64,000 bases of DNA, taken from assembly GCA_022495005.1 (NCBI GenBank), contig JAGYXB010000461.1:248001-312000 (forward strand). Direction: 5' to 3'. Position 1 is the stretch's first letter, and each line of letters opens with the position of its first letter. The stretch comes from Rhyacophila brunnea (taxonomy: Eukaryota > Arthropoda > Insecta > Trichoptera > Rhyacophilidae). Made by a program: the position numbers and the translations under genes. The notes below the pieces were generated by a model. That model did not search any database. It was given only the letters and a program-made list of their open reading frames with translations, and was not told the origin of the DNA. Shown one piece after another: positions 33,436-45,240 of the stretch.

Positions 33436-34956
33436 AAAATTAATAAAATTTTGAGAATAAGAAGAATCACAATTTAAATACTTTACAAAACTGAGATGAA
33501 AGACTGAAGGATATCTATTATGTGAAACATTTCAAGGCATTAATATTACCTTATTAAAGATTATTGATTGGTATAAAATTCAATATTTGTTTTTGTAAAT
33601 ATATTATCAAGACAGATAACTTAAGACTTGTCTGTAAATAAAAATTAAATTTAGGAATTTTAAACTCAAAGAAAACTCATCATATTATATTGCTTGAAAC
33701 TTTCGTGATCTCTTTTATTAACCAGTGAGACTCTTTTGATAGTTCATTGAGATTTGTATCGATTTCCAGCAGTACTTATATTTTTTGAAATTGTAATACT
33801 TAGCAAGCCCGAAATGACTGTAAAAGTGTTGCATATACGGTTATAGCTCAATTAATTACATACAAAAAAATAATAAAACTTATAAAATAACCACGTACTT
33901 AAGAAAAATTGCGTAAGTAATTTTATAGATTTATTGTATTATAGATGAAAAATACGATTCATGATTAGTTATACACTAATTTTAAATAATTTTCAACGTC
34001 TAAACTCAAAAATTAAGTGGGTTTTATTTAAAATATGTACATTAATAGGAAAAATGTCAACTTGAGTTGATATATTAATAATTTGGTTAAACTACTCGTT
34101 TGGTAAGTGACAGATATGTGTTAATCTCTCTTCGTCCAAGATTTATTTTAGTACTTTTGAACACGTAAGTATATCTACCTATGTTATGTTCAAGAATATT
34201 TTCTAAATAATTTATTTTCATGTTTTAATATTTAGAACCAGTAGATAACGCTTTTGTACATCACTGGTCGTAATAGAAGCTGTCATTGATACGAATTCCC
34301 AAAACACGTTTTTTCTTCACACAAAGGAAAAAGTTACCCGGTTTCTATGCTCGTTTTACAGCTGAAACCCTCCGGGGCTTAGAAATACTTGCTGTACCAA
34401 TCGGTGCGCGGTTTTCCCCCCGTTCGGGTAAGGTAAAAAAGCGAGAAAAGTTAATGGTACGACGTCGTAGGGATTCGCAATCAGAAACGTTTTGCAAGTG
34501 TGTGTAATGTTCATCTACGTGACGAGAAATCTACTAAAATCAGATGGAAATACTACTAACAAACTCACTACACAATTATATTATTAATTTATCACAGGCG
34601 TTATAATGATAAAAATTATTCATCGGAAAATAGTATGTATGTAGAAAAACAAATTAATGAATAAATTTCGTACCATACGGCTGAAAATTTGAAAATCACA
34701 GTTATTTCATAATATCGAATAGTTATAAAATTATTAAATCAATATAAAACACATAGTATTGACACGTACATCGGAAACTCGATTGGAAAGTTCACCAAAC
34801 ATAATTTATTATAATATAACGCAAGATAACAATAATATTAAATTAAATTGCATATTATGTTGACAAAATAATAATTTAATATATTATACTAACTACATTG
34901 AATTTTTGATTTTTGAAATTGAAATTTAGAACGCTAGATAAACATGATTAGGTACT
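33436..34956. other. AT-rich DNA with one GC-richer strip
   Basis: A GC-richer strip at 34350-34500 contains an arginine/lysine-rich frame (34286-34507) without recognisable domain. The rest shows nothing. Confidence 0.35.
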
Positions 34957-35073
34957 GATTTTTTGTGACATGAATTAGATGATTTTGATCTGAACGATAT
35001 GTGGTTCCAACAAGATAGTGCAACATTTCATACAGCTTGTGACACAATCAACTTATTGAGCGAAAATTTCAGT
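34957..35073 (+). pseudogene. Tc1/mariner-superfamily transposase fossil
   Basis: One frame, with an early stop at 34966, reads through LDDFDLNDMWFQQDSATFHTA and then DTINLLSENFS. WFQQD-x-AT-x-HTA is the block around the second catalytic Asp of Tc1/mariner-type (DDE_3) transposases. Only about 39 codons remain. No TIRs were found around it, so it is a decayed fragment. Confidence 0.75.
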
Positions 35074-35567
35074 ATAATTGTATATGCATATTTTATTTGA
35101 TATCCCTAAATTATTGTTTCAAAATATGAATAAAATCAAAATTTTAAAAATTTTAAGGAGGAAGAGTTCGAAGATGAATTTTAAATACAACTGTGTGTCT
35201 AACTAAGTTATTAAACTTGAATGTGACTACAATCGTCATTTCAATTTGGATGTTAAGATTTTTTTTTTGTTGATAAGCGAGTTTTATCAACCGTGATTTA
35301 TGCATTTTAATTAAAGTGCATGCATAGATTTTTATATGAGATATTATGGGTTTTATACGGAGCAAGTCTTATTTTTACAACGTTTTTTCCTATGATCTTG
35401 CAACATTCAGATTGTTAAAAACATGAATTTATGAATGCAAAAATTAAGTTGAAAAAAAAACCACTAAGTACAAGAGCGTAGAAATCAGTGTGTTGATTTA
35501 GTTTTATAGACATTTTTGAAATTATTTTATTCCACAACTTTCCACACAGATAATAATGTTATATGCA
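35074..35567. other. AT-rich spacer
   Basis: Possibly the degraded remainder of the Tc1/mariner element. No recognisable residues. Confidence 0.3.
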
Positions 35568-35725
35568 GCGGGGGTAGGCAAGCCATGGATTGCTTATAAA
35601 TTGCGGCAAATAAAGAAACGAATGCAATTATTACAACTTTTAAAATCAATGGCGGTTTTCGATAAAATAGACGATGCGGTCGGTTTGTAAGAAAGTAGAT
35701 ACCGACATTATATTTGTTTTTTTTC
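35568..35725 (+). repeat. N2-related fragment joined to family R
   Basis: CAGCGGGGGTAGGCAAGCC, AACGAATGCAATTATTACAA and GATAAAATAGACGATGCGG match, in order, the complement of the N2 copy at 40596-40784. In both places the family R word ACGTACCTAAAACCA follows within 60 bases. N2-like and R sequences may therefore be parts of one larger element. Confidence 0.5.
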
Positions 35726-35739
35726 TGAGTTCCCTGGTC

Positions 35740-36065
35740 ATACCACTACGTACCTAAAACCACCGCTGTTTGAGAGTAGATTTAATGGAAACGCTTATCT
35801 TAGCTCGTATTCTTATTTGTCCGGTGGTTCTTTGTCCGGTACAAATCTTGCAATCGATTTTTAACTAACTTTCCGACTAGCTAGACATTTGAAACTTTTA
35901 GAATATATCAGAACACGATGCCAATGCATTTTTTTAATTCTTTCAGCTATCTTTATTATGAATTCATTTTCAGTTAATTCTGTTTTGTATTAAAAGTTAT
36001 TTTGGAAAAAATCCGTAATCCAATCCACTATTATTGGTTGCTAGGGGTCTAACAAATTTGTATAC
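35740..36065 (+). repeat. Family R repeat, copy A
   Basis: Words TACGTACCTAAAACCACCGC, TTAGCTCGTATTCTTATTTG, CCGACTAGCTAGACATTTG, TTCAGTTAATTCTGTTTTG and CTATTATTGGTTGCTAGGGG follow each other. The same order occurs at 36380-36850, 57030-57475 and, inverted, at 40095-40579. The nature is unknown. No coding frame is conserved between copies. Confidence 0.65.
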
Positions 36066-36379
36066 AATTTGAGACTAAAAATGAAAACACAGAATTTTAA
36101 GTCTGCCTAAGGACGGCAATTTGCCTTAGGTAATCACTGCTTATATTATATTACAAGCTTTGAAGAAACTTGATAGATTGTGATACTCAAGATGTATAAA
36201 GCTTCCGAAAAATATACCAAGAAGCAACGAGATAATTACTTTCTGCAACAGTATGTAGTAATGCAATGCACACGTGCAAGAAGAATAGAATCAGCTGGGA
36301 AAGGCTTTTATCTACCAGTGGATTGATCAAATCTAATGATTATGAAATGAATTATGAAATCAATGACTTTTTACCACGT

Positions 36380-36850
36380 TTTTATTAGCTCGTATTCTTG
36401 TTTGTCTCGTACAAATTTTTTCTTGTTTGTCCAATACAAATCTTGCAATCGATTGTTAACTAACTTCCCGACTAGCTAGACATTTGAGACGATGACATGA
36501 TGACAATGCATTCTTTTAATCCTTTTAGCCATCTTTAAGCAGAATTGAATTCATTTTCAGTTAATTCTGTTTTGTATGGAAAGTTATTTCGGAAATAATT
36601 CGTAAAAAGTAAAACACTATTATTGGTTGCTAAGGGGGTCCTAGCAACTAAATTATTAATATATACGTGCGTTACTATGGAAATCAATATGAAATGTCAA
36701 AATTACATTTCAGTATTCTATATTTATTCAGTATTTCTATCAAATACAAAAAAAAGTGTTCATTAATACATAGAATTGTCAAGTTTGTATGATTCAACAG
36801 AAAATTTAAAAACGTGGTATATAAAAAGTTCTTTTTATCTTGTAATTATT
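36380..36850 (+). repeat. Family R repeat, copy B (most of 3' part)
   Basis: It extends past the point where copy A ends: TATACGTGCGTTACTATGG, TGAAATGTCAAAATTACATTTCAG, GATTCAACAGAAAATTTAAA and TATAAAAAGTTCTTTTTATC. The copies at 57030-57475 and 40095-40579 share this 3' part. The end ATAAAAAGTTCTTTTTAT is itself a short palindrome. Confidence 0.65.
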
Positions 36851-36929
36851 ATTCTTATTATTTAAGCTTTCGGATCATGCAAATGGTAGAAAACTGTCAT
36901 TTTTCTTTCAATAAACGGGAATTTCGATT

Positions 36930-37375
36930 TCGGTAAACTTGTACATATGCAGTTCGCCGTATCACACTTCACCGTGAAATGTTGTTTCGGAAATATATGG
37001 CCGTATGTTAAAGACTGTCCAACCTCTTTGGGTCGTATAGTACTGACATACAATTCATGACTAAATTTAATATAACACGGTTCTCGTCGGTTTACATTTT
37101 ACAGTAAGCCAGCAGCAAACAAATTTTGAAAATAGCCAATATACTGGATTATTTGTTAAGATAGGTTAGGTTAAGGTAGGTTAAGTTATGATAGGTTTCG
37201 TTTTCATTTTTGAATTCATGAATTTTACCCAAATCGACCATGAAAATTGAATTAATGTTCATATTGAATATAATAAAATTGGAGACCATATAGTATACGT
37301 TGATCTCTCTCCGATAGAAAGCTCACGGCAAACTGTGCTACGGCGAAATGTTTAACGTACAATTTACATGCCACC
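36930..37375. mobile_element. Family F element with an embedded family G core
   Basis: The left arm (GTACATATGCAGTTCGCCG, ATCACACTTCACCGTG) and the right arm (TCACGGCAAACTGTGCTACGG, CGTACAATTTACATG) are inverted counterparts, as in the element at 53686-54064. Between them lies the family G block (AAATTTTGAAAATAGCCAATA, then about four TTAGG-like units at 37155-37195). No clean target duplication was seen. It shows that F ends and the G core belong to one lineage of elements. Confidence 0.65.
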
Positions 37376-37554
37376 AAACAACTGTCGTTTTGCTTTTGGT
37401 GCCTTGTGAATGAATGAGCTGTTTGTTGGATTTCGGTGATTTCACTATAAAAAAAATACCCCAAGCGTAGTGTGACACGTGAGAATCTATCGCAAATCTG
37501 CCGCTCACGTGAAGTATGTTTAACATTTATTTTTTAAGGCCCCCATTAAATCTT

Positions 37555-37815
37555 TATGAACCTGAGTGACGATGCATAAAGGACGCCTTGGCAAAACCTG
37601 TTACGCAATCCTGCCGCCGCGAACATTCTGTTTCCCCGTGTTTTCCCCGGGGACCTGTGCCGAGGCCGGAAGCGCCCGCCTGAAATACCGCAGCCGTCTC
37701 ACACTCTATTGATATTAATGAGCCCTTCGGCCGGCTTAATTCCGGAACCTGACGGCGGACCGGTCCGGTCTGATCGGACACTACCCACCACCCCTCCCCA
37801 CTGCCTAGTATGTGC
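37555..37815. other. GC-rich island, unassigned
   Basis: A sharply GC-rich block (CCTGCCGCCGCGAACATTC, CCGAGGCCGGAAGCGCCCGC, GACGGCGGACCGGTCCGG) in AT-rich surroundings, without repeats elsewhere in the window. A minus-strand 91-codon frame (37554-37829) is probably a by-product of composition. A conserved regulatory element is a reasonable guess. Confidence 0.4.
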
Positions 37816-38307
37816 ACGTTAAATTTCACTACTGCATTGGATTTACTTTCCTTAGTTCGACCGATGCAATAGTGAAATTTTAATCATAGCTATCATAATT
37901 CAAATGATACCACTATACACTGTCCACGTCTTACAACTGATAATATTAATAATATAAAATTCTACAAGATTTTTTTTAAGTCAATAGGTATTTCGGTTGT
38001 ATCATCATTGTCAAGACTACAAACATAACATTATAATATATGTACATATACATAAACAGTATACAATTCATAGAATAAGATGAAATAATTTTTCTATCTC
38101 ACCATGTTAGGTACTATTATATACTACCTCATATTATACAATAGGTATTATATTTTCTTCCCACTGTAGAGTAATGCGTTCGTAATAGTGTTCTGGATGC
38201 GGTTTGCTCTAAGTAAGTATGTTATTTTAATATTTTGTTTTATTGGCAGTATCGGTAAAATCAGGCAGTAGATAACTGTTAATGAACATCGAGTGTAAAC
38301 ATGCTTT

Positions 38308-38658
38308 TGGTGGGTGGAGGTAGGCTGTTAAGATACGACATAAATAGTGCACACTAAACTTAGTCAGTCATATATACTTGTTCTCATTGAAATATTAATA
38401 CAAATTGCAGATAGTTTTGGTTTGTTTTTAAAAAGCAATTAAACCCTGCCTTACTAAGCCATAATAGATCATAGACCATAATATCTAAAATTATGTATGA
38501 TTATTTAATAACAATATTCTATTGGTAGACAAATATTTTTTTACTATTATCTATTATGGCTTAGTTCAATGAAAACAAATACTTACGTATGACTTGCAAA
38601 GTCTAGTGTGTACTATTTATGTTGGATCTTAACAGTCGTCATCTACCCTTCGCCACTG
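38308..38658. mobile_element. Non-autonomous hAT (M family), copy 4, short
   Basis: The left end is eroded (GGTGGGTGGAGGTAGGCTG) but continues with AAATAGTGCACACTAAAC. The right end is the intact CCTTCGCCACTG. At 351 bp it is a shorter internal-deletion form of the family. Confidence 0.75.
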
Positions 38659-38666
38659 ATGCATCT

Positions 38667-39239
38667 ACAGAAAATTGACGGATACCAGAAAAGTTTAACC
38701 GCACATCTCACACAAATGCGATAAAAGAAGAAGAATATGTATTACATCCATAGTACGGATCCAATCGATTGGGTGAATAGCTGATAAACAATAATATTTA
38801 CCTCGTCTGTTCTATTTAAGTATTTTGAAATAATCCCTAATGTATAAACATGATATTGTTTGCAGCGAAAAATGGTAGTGTAAATTGAAAGTAAATTTCT
38901 TGAAAATGTAAAAACATATTTCCATCTTTAAAACTGATTTCTTCTCTCCGCAACATCATTGGCTTTACAATCGTATTAATATTGTGTAGATCTTGGTTGC
39001 CTCGAATATATATTTCCATGTCTGCATGTCTATGCCTCTACGCAGTCAAGTCATACACATTTTCTTCGATAATTTATTATTCATTTTCGTAATATGTGTG
39101 CACACAGTGAATACCTACGCCAAAAATATTCCTGGGGATTTCACATTTCTTTAATTATGGCAATATCCACGTAAAAGAAAATACCGACAGGTTTCTTTAA
39201 GGCAATATTGGGTTTTGTTGCGAGGGAAAATAAAATTAT
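38667..39239. other. AT-rich spacer
   Basis: No recognised feature. Confidence 0.35.
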
Positions 39240-39350
39240 TTGTCCCCGGATTTTTTTACGAATGCTTCTGGCCGTATTACAATTCACCGTGCGATTTTAT
39301 ATCGAAAATATATGACCGTATAATATTGAGATCAAATTCATGTGTTATTA
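39240..39350 (+). repeat. Family F repeat, single end
   Basis: GGCCGTATTACAATTCACCGTG, ATATCGAAAATATATGACCG and TATTGAGATCAAATTCATG match the arm seen at 36940 and 57960. Confidence 0.55.
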
Positions 39351-40094
39351 AAATACGTAATATTGGGATACAAAGGCGAGACCGAACAAAATAGGTAGTG
39401 AAGTAAATAGTGAATCCCTTGTAGATTTATAACGTCTTTACTTTTCTAAGTTTTATCATAATTAATTGTATTTTATCCACTAATGCGTCTTGTATGTATC
39501 AAATTAAAAGAAGTAAATATTCCCCCTGACCCTAAAATACCCCAGTTTCTCCCGTCTCAGCGAATCAATTCAAATCTTGGAAAAGGATTTACGTGTACTC
39601 TTTGACATAATACATCAATACGAACGATCGGCAAACATAATACCCATCTGAGATAAACAGATAAATCTTGTATCCTTTTCAAATTGACGATAAGAGATAG
39701 AGAAGATGTGATTATTGCGTGTTGTATTGAAGTAGTATTTCGTAGTGTGTTGTGGTGGGCAAGGGTTTTGCCCTAAGACTGACCGCTTCCATCGTTCCAT
39801 CCCATAATGGGTGTCCGAAAATAAATCATTATTAATGGTGTCCTGAAAGAGGTGGCTTTGTCTATCGTCGGAGTCCATCTTCGACACAAGTAAACCGCAC
39901 GTTTTCCCCTCGCGCAAGCAAACCGCTCGTTTACCTCCCACACCCTCTGATGATGATAATGCGGCGTTTGGGGAAATTGGGCGATCGATGAAGCTGGACA
40001 GGAGATAACTGAATAGATGACCTGAGATAATGGTTTAATAAATAAAGTTTTATTCGTAATAGCTTTGCATGAAATAGTTAGCGCCTTTTTCCAA
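39351..40094. other. Mixed stretch with a GC-richer strip
   Basis: At 39890-39990 the word AAACCGC(A/T)CGTTT occurs twice, followed by a CG-rich strip (GCGGCGTTTGGGG, GGGCGATCGATG). The minus-strand frame at 39615-39941 is not recognised. Confidence 0.3.
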
Positions 40095-40579
40095 CACCAT
40101 TAAAAATAATTACAAGATAAAAATAACTTTTTATATACAACATTTTTAAATTTTCTGTTGAATTATATAAACTTGACTTGACTAAGTAAAACGATCAAAA
40201 AAATTTGTACTTGATATAAATAATACTGAAATGTTATTTTGACATATCATATTGATTTCCATAGTAACGCACGTATATATCAATAATTTAGTTGCTAGGA
40301 CCTCAGACCCCTAGCAACCAATAATAGTGGATTGGATTAAGGATTTTTTTCCGAAATAACTTTCAATACAAAACAGAATTAACTGAAAATGAATTAAATT
40401 TTTTGTTTGCAAAATTATTAAGTGCATACCTACTTATGTTATTCATCTTGCACTAAATTTACTAAACAGACAATTGCAACAAAATTTTGAAAAAAATCAT
40501 ACGTACATGTCATAATCTTCAGAGAATTAGAGCATTTCCACGAAAACCACTCTCAAATAGCGATGGTTTTAGGTACGTA
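40095..40579 (-). repeat. Family R repeat, copy C (inverted)
   Basis: The complement shows the full R order from ACGTACCTAAAACCATCGC through TTCAGTTAATTCTGTTTTG to ATATAAAAAGTTATTTTTATC. It is the longest copy, with extra sequence (40395-40530) between the 5' and 3' blocks. Confidence 0.65.
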
Positions 40580-40595
40580 AATGTCTGGTGCTGAT

Positions 40596-40784
40596 AAGTA
40601 TGGCGCCCCTTGTGATGTTTTAAAACTAAGTTTTTCGTAGTTACTTTCTAACGAAGTGATCGCATTGTTCACTTCATTGAAAACCACAACTGCTTCCAAA
40701 AATTGTAATTGTTATCGTATTCATTCTTGCATTGTGCCGGCCCAAAGCAACGCATGACCTGCCTACCTCCATGAGACGTCACTG
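40596..40784 (-). mobile_element. N2-family copy 3, possibly part of a larger element
   Basis: The right terminus is GAGACGTCACTG with the subterminal GCCTACCTCC. The left terminus is degenerate (AAGTATGGCGCCCC). A perfect 8-base word, GTGCTGAT, flanks it (40588-40595 and 40785-40792). However, the left copy of the word lies in sequence shared with the 35.7-kb locus, so the duplication could be accidental. Confidence 0.5.
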
Positions 40785-40792
40785 GTGCTGAT

Positions 40793-41710
40793 AGATGAAT
40801 TACTGTGAGCAGCTCCCTAATTTCATGCACCTAAACGTCTGGGAAAGCATAATACACGATGACAGCCCAAAAACCAAACACAATAACCACCAACCATGAA
40901 AGTTGCAAGAAATTATTAAAATTGTTTAGATTAGCATACGTTACAAGCTAGGTTATAAAAAATATTTTTTTATACTTTCACTGGTTCAGCGTATCTTGTA
41001 AGACTCCATTAATCCAAAACATTTTTTTTCAGGAGACAGTATAGATACCTACTCATCAGCAACATCTTCTTGGCTACGTGTTAAAACTGTGAACTAACAT
41101 GCTCCATCCATTATAAACTTACAAGCTCCTCCTATTTAGTAGACAACAGCGCCTAGAAGTATAGCCAAGAAGATGTTGCAGAAGATTACATCGTCTAAGG
41201 TTCATTTTAAATATAAGATTGGAATTCAAAAACTATTTTCCTAGAATTCAAGTGATTAGATTATTTTTCTAGTGTATGGACAAGATGTATGAGGTATTTA
41301 AACTTAAATTTTAAACACTAATTTTTTTGACACCTTACAGACACTTATGTTTTTTGGTTTCCGTCGCGGATGGAAAATATGTTCACAAAATACTAACGAA
41401 TAAGTGTACCTAATCATCTCAAAGAAAAAATATTTAACACAATCACTGCTAACCTTTTAATTACGTTTTAATTACCACATTTAATTAACACGTTATTTAT
41501 ATCTAATGGCCAAGTACTCTAAACGCGCTAGTCGCAGTGTTAGCACTAAATGAGTTAATGTTTCATCGGAAGTAGCGACGGAAATTTAAATCGATTGTCA
41601 ATTTTTGCAGTTGTGGATAATATATTACACTGTGCACGGATATGTATGTTGTGATAGAATGTTTGTTTACAGAACATTTTTGTATATTTTTTCACGCAGT
41701 GATTCATTTT
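40793..41710. other. AT-rich DNA with an 18-bp inverted repeat
   Basis: GCAACATCTTCTTGGCTA (41059-41076) and its exact complement (41162-41179) are separated by 85 bases. No flanking duplication was found. Otherwise featureless. Confidence 0.5.
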
Positions 41711-41711
41711 G

Positions 41712-41758
41712 GTCTAGACTCTAGAATCTAGAATCTAAAGTCTAGAATCTAGAGTCGT
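41712..41758 (+). repeat. TCTAGA-rich microsatellite
   Basis: Tandem degenerate units of TCTAGAA(T/G) (TCTAGACTCTAGAATCTAGA and on). About six units, each containing the palindrome TCTAGA. Confidence 0.8.
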
Positions 41759-41934
41759 CTAACGTTGGATAACTAATTTTGCAGAAAATTAGTTAAGTGC
41801 AGATTTATACCGATTATTATTATTATTATTATCTATATCAATTCAAACGAAATTGTTTACACTTTGATTTTATTCATAACATAAACTCGAGAATCTCTCA
41901 ATTGGGAGATCTCTCTCTCTCTTATCTATTTAGT

Positions 41935-42060
41935 GGACATCGGCAAACACATTTTGAAAATAGCCGATATACTGGATTATTTGTTCGGTTAGGTTAGGTT
42001 ATCGTTATAGAATTCACGAATTTTGATAAAATCGGCCATCAAAGTTGCCGCTATGATATT
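41935..42060 (+). repeat. Family G element, partial
   Basis: CGGCAAACACATTTTGAAAAT, GCCGATATACTGGATTATTTG and two TTAGG-like units, then AATTCACGAATTTTGATAAAATCGG. The left half resembles 42264-42443. The right terminus is missing. Confidence 0.65.
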
Positions 42061-42263
42061 AATACTATGAGCATACATTTTTATAAATTGCGTTTTCCCG
42101 AAAATTTTCATTTTGGAGATACGGTAGTCGGACTATATCTACACAATATAAAGTTTCAATAATTTTATATATTATTATGGTATATTTAATGCCAATCTTT
42201 GGAGTGCAAATGCACAACAATGAACAACCCCCTTTGTCTCACCCTCTAATAAAAATGGTACAA

Positions 42264-42443
42264 GTCTGTTATGGGGAAGCTAGCGGCAAACGCATTTTGA
42301 AAATAGCTGATATACTGGATTATTTGTTAGGTTGGGTTAATTTAGGTTAGGTTAGGTTAGGTTTTCATTCTTAAATTCATGAAATTTGCTAAAATTGACT
42401 ATGACAATTAACGCGGTTCCCGCCTGGCTTCCCCATAACCGAC
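42264..42443 (+). mobile_element. Family G MITE, both ends present
   Basis: The termini are GTCTGTTATGGGGAAGC (left) and the complement GTCGGTTATGGGGAAGC (right). The interior has the AAACGCATTTTGAAAATAGC block, ACTGGATTATTTGTTAGG and a run of about four TTAGG units (42330-42362). No clear target duplication. It is the non-palindromic relative of the element at 2468-2691. Confidence 0.75.
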
Positions 42444-42990
42444 ATAATAAACATTGATAGAACAAAACAAAGATTACCTATTAACATAAAATTATTATTA
42501 ATGGCTTTTCAGAATGCAGAAAGAATTGCACACAGGCAAGAATAAAAAGATACATATATATTATATTTTTGTATAATATGAAGATTTCTCTTGTAAATGT
42601 ATAATACCTCTCATTTTGTAATCAATTTGTTTGAAAATTTCACAAAATAGTTACTTACGTATTCACTAAGCAATCAATCACTTATCAGTGGATATCGTTT
42701 AAAGGATACTATGTACCTAACTAGAGTGTTAAAATAAATTACTTGAAATGTGTTTTGTGTGGTGTTAAGTTGAGTTTTACTAGAATTCGATAATCGGTCC
42801 GAAAGATCTTGTCAGCCTTCATATATCATAGGCAGAAGTGGTTTTATCTCTCATTTCAGTATACCCACCTCCACTTCTTGAAACTACTTAACTAAAATCT
42901 TATCTTTGTAGCCGATATATTCAACAGTGTGATGAAAAAATACGTCTCTCAAAAACAACCGATCCTTTAAATGCCTTATCACGGTAATTT
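42444..42990. other. AT-rich spacer
   Basis: Nothing was recognised. Confidence 0.35.
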
Positions 42991-42998
42991 AGATTATC

Positions 42999-43937
42999 CA
43001 GGCACGCACACAAAAAAATAGTTTAGGGGTCCATTTTGAAAAGAAAATCCACAATATTCTTTAAGGTGATTCATCAGTGAAACGGCAAATAATTTTCAAC
43101 CATAGGCGCGACGAAATTTTGCACTCGCTCCCATTTGGAGAGAGAATGTAGAGTTGGAAGCACGTCATTTTGCTTCGTGATGGCGACGGCCGTAATAATT
43201 CTTAAATCGTGTAAAGATGACTTAAAACGTTACCCATTTACTTTAAAAAGAAAACATGTCAATGAATATATTATTATTGTTACTGATAAAACAATAAACA
43301 GAACATTAAATGGACACATGTTGGATTTATAATACAAATTATATTTGGTTTGACATGCCTCATTTGCACCCGCGACCCGCAATCCGCGCATCGCCTAGCG
43401 ACGATCTTTTTAGACCGTCTCTCAACTGAGGTATGGCCTTAAAAAAATCTAATACATGCCACTGACTTTCATGTTTACCCTTAGATTTTCGTCACTTCAA
43501 TCGCGGAATATTGCGCTTTTCCAAGTACATTCCCTATACCCAGACACTCCGCAGTTTTAATAAATATCTCGACAGCATGTATCTATAACTAAGGGTACTC
43601 CCCTACGTGTTATTGTGAGCTGTCGCATCTACAAGCGGTTTTCTATGATATTAATGCGAGTGACTTAACGATCATAATTATTATAATCATTAAAGTCCGT
43701 TTGTATTGTTTGCACTATCATATCAAATCAAACATTGATTTGTTGAAATAGTTACACCAACGTCTTCAAGTAGTGCTTTTCGCAAGATACCGGTGAAGGC
43801 TGTTCAAATTATACGGATCATGATCCTCGGTCATGAGGTCCTGATGAAGAAGAAGTAATATTCCAACTTTACCTAAATAATTTGTATTTTTTCTGTTGGG
43901 TCCGGACCCGAAAACTCCCCCCTTGTGTACACGCCTG
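42999..43937. mobile_element. hAT-type MITE, family N4, copy 2 (longest)
   Basis: 939 bp between CAGGCACGCACACAA and TTGTGTACACGCCTG, with a perfect 8-bp duplication AGATTATC (42991-42998 and 43938-43945). Subterminal words TTTAGGGGTCC and GGGTCCGGACCCG are shared with the other N4 copies, and CGATCCTCAGTCA/GATCCTCGGTCATGA and GATGAAGAAGAAG are shared with copy 3. The extra internal length includes a 65-codon frame (43135-43332) without recognised domain, which might be a transposase scrap or captured DNA. Confidence 0.9.
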
Positions 43938-43945
43938 AGATTATC

Positions 43946-44595
43946 TATTCACAATTTAGGAGTATAAACACTGTAACACAAGAAAAATATGTTAGATGCA
44001 TATTCTCAAGTGGCTTTTTTATTATACGCTATGATTTAATAGTACCCTAAAATGGTTAAGAATTATAAAACATACCTAGTTATTATCAATACTTATTCAT
44101 ATTTTTCTTTTCCACCGAGACAGTAAAAAAAGTAAATAATATTGTTTATTGAACGTAGATAGATAGCTCAAGTGTTAATTTTAATATTTTCTGACAAAAC
44201 TATACCATCAACTTTACCGCTATTAGAATACATTGTATAAAACAAAAAATAGTAGTTATATCATGCATATACGAGGTTACAATATCGTTGAAATCCTGGG
44301 ATCTAACTAGATTTCTTCATTTTAAAATCCCGACATTGAAAAGGACATTTTTTATTATCTAAAGAAATATTATTCAAAGAAAGCGGTACCTAAGTTTATT
44401 AATAAAAAAGAATATTAAAATCTCAGAAAAATACAATTAATCTCCCAACTTTCACAAAATTATAGGATATGAAACAAATATTTTATATAGATAACTTTGT
44501 ATAATAAACTTAATCATTAATTATTAAGAAGTGTGTGCTGAGTAACTGTAAAATTTCTTGTTAGTTTTTTGTTAATATAAATTCATATTGTGTCT
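43946..44595. other. AT-rich spacer
   Basis: Nothing was recognised. Confidence 0.35.
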
Positions 44596-44603
44596 TTAGG
44601 TAC

Positions 44604-45232
44604 CAGTGGCGAAGGGTGGAGGTAGGCTATTAAGATCCGACATAAATAGTGCACAATAAACTTTTTTAGTCATACGTATTTTGTTTGCATTGAACTAAGT
44701 TTCCAATTTACAGATGGTGTTGGTAAGTTTTTAAAAATTCAATTAAACAGTGAAAAAACCAAGTCATAATAGATACCTAATAGTAAAAAAATAATTGTCT
44801 ATTCACAAAATATCTTAAATTATGTCATTAATGATTAAACCATACATCATTTTGGATATTTTATAGATACAATAATATTTTATTTAGATAAGTAATAGAT
44901 AATAGATAGATATAAACAAATAGATTTGATTTAGGCAAGGCTTAATGAATTTTAAAAAACTAACCATCACATCTGTAATATGTATTCTTAATTCAACAAA
45001 AACAAATAAGTACCTATGAATGACAAAGTGTACACTATTTATGAATCGCCCATAATATACCAAAACTATTATGGTTTGGTTTAGGCAAGGTTTAATTGAT
45101 TTTTAAAATCTAATCAACACCAAATGTAAATTGAAGCACTAGTTCAATAAAAACAAATACGAATGACTGACAAAGTTTAATATGCACCATTTATGTCGGA
45201 TCTTAACAGTCTACTTCCGTCCTTCGCCACTG
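44604..45232. mobile_element. Non-autonomous hAT (M family), copy 5
   Basis: Both termini are intact: CAGTGGCGAAGGGTGGAGG and TCCGTCCTTCGCCACTG. The target duplication is TTAGGTAC (44596-44603) and GTAGGTAC (45233-45240), with one mismatch. The arms (44604-44790 and 45050-45232) are inverted copies: GATCCGACATAAATAGTGCAC on the left and its complement on the right. Best typical copy of the family. Confidence 0.9.
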
Positions 45233-45240
45233 GTAGGTAC

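Noticed and set aside
37554..37829. 91-codon minus-strand frame in a GC island
   Set aside because: High GC content reduces stop codons. No domain or codon pattern supports translation.
41059..41179. 18-bp inverted repeat as a microRNA hairpin
   Set aside because: The loop of 85 bases is long and unpaired, and the arms are shorter than usual precursors. No expression evidence.
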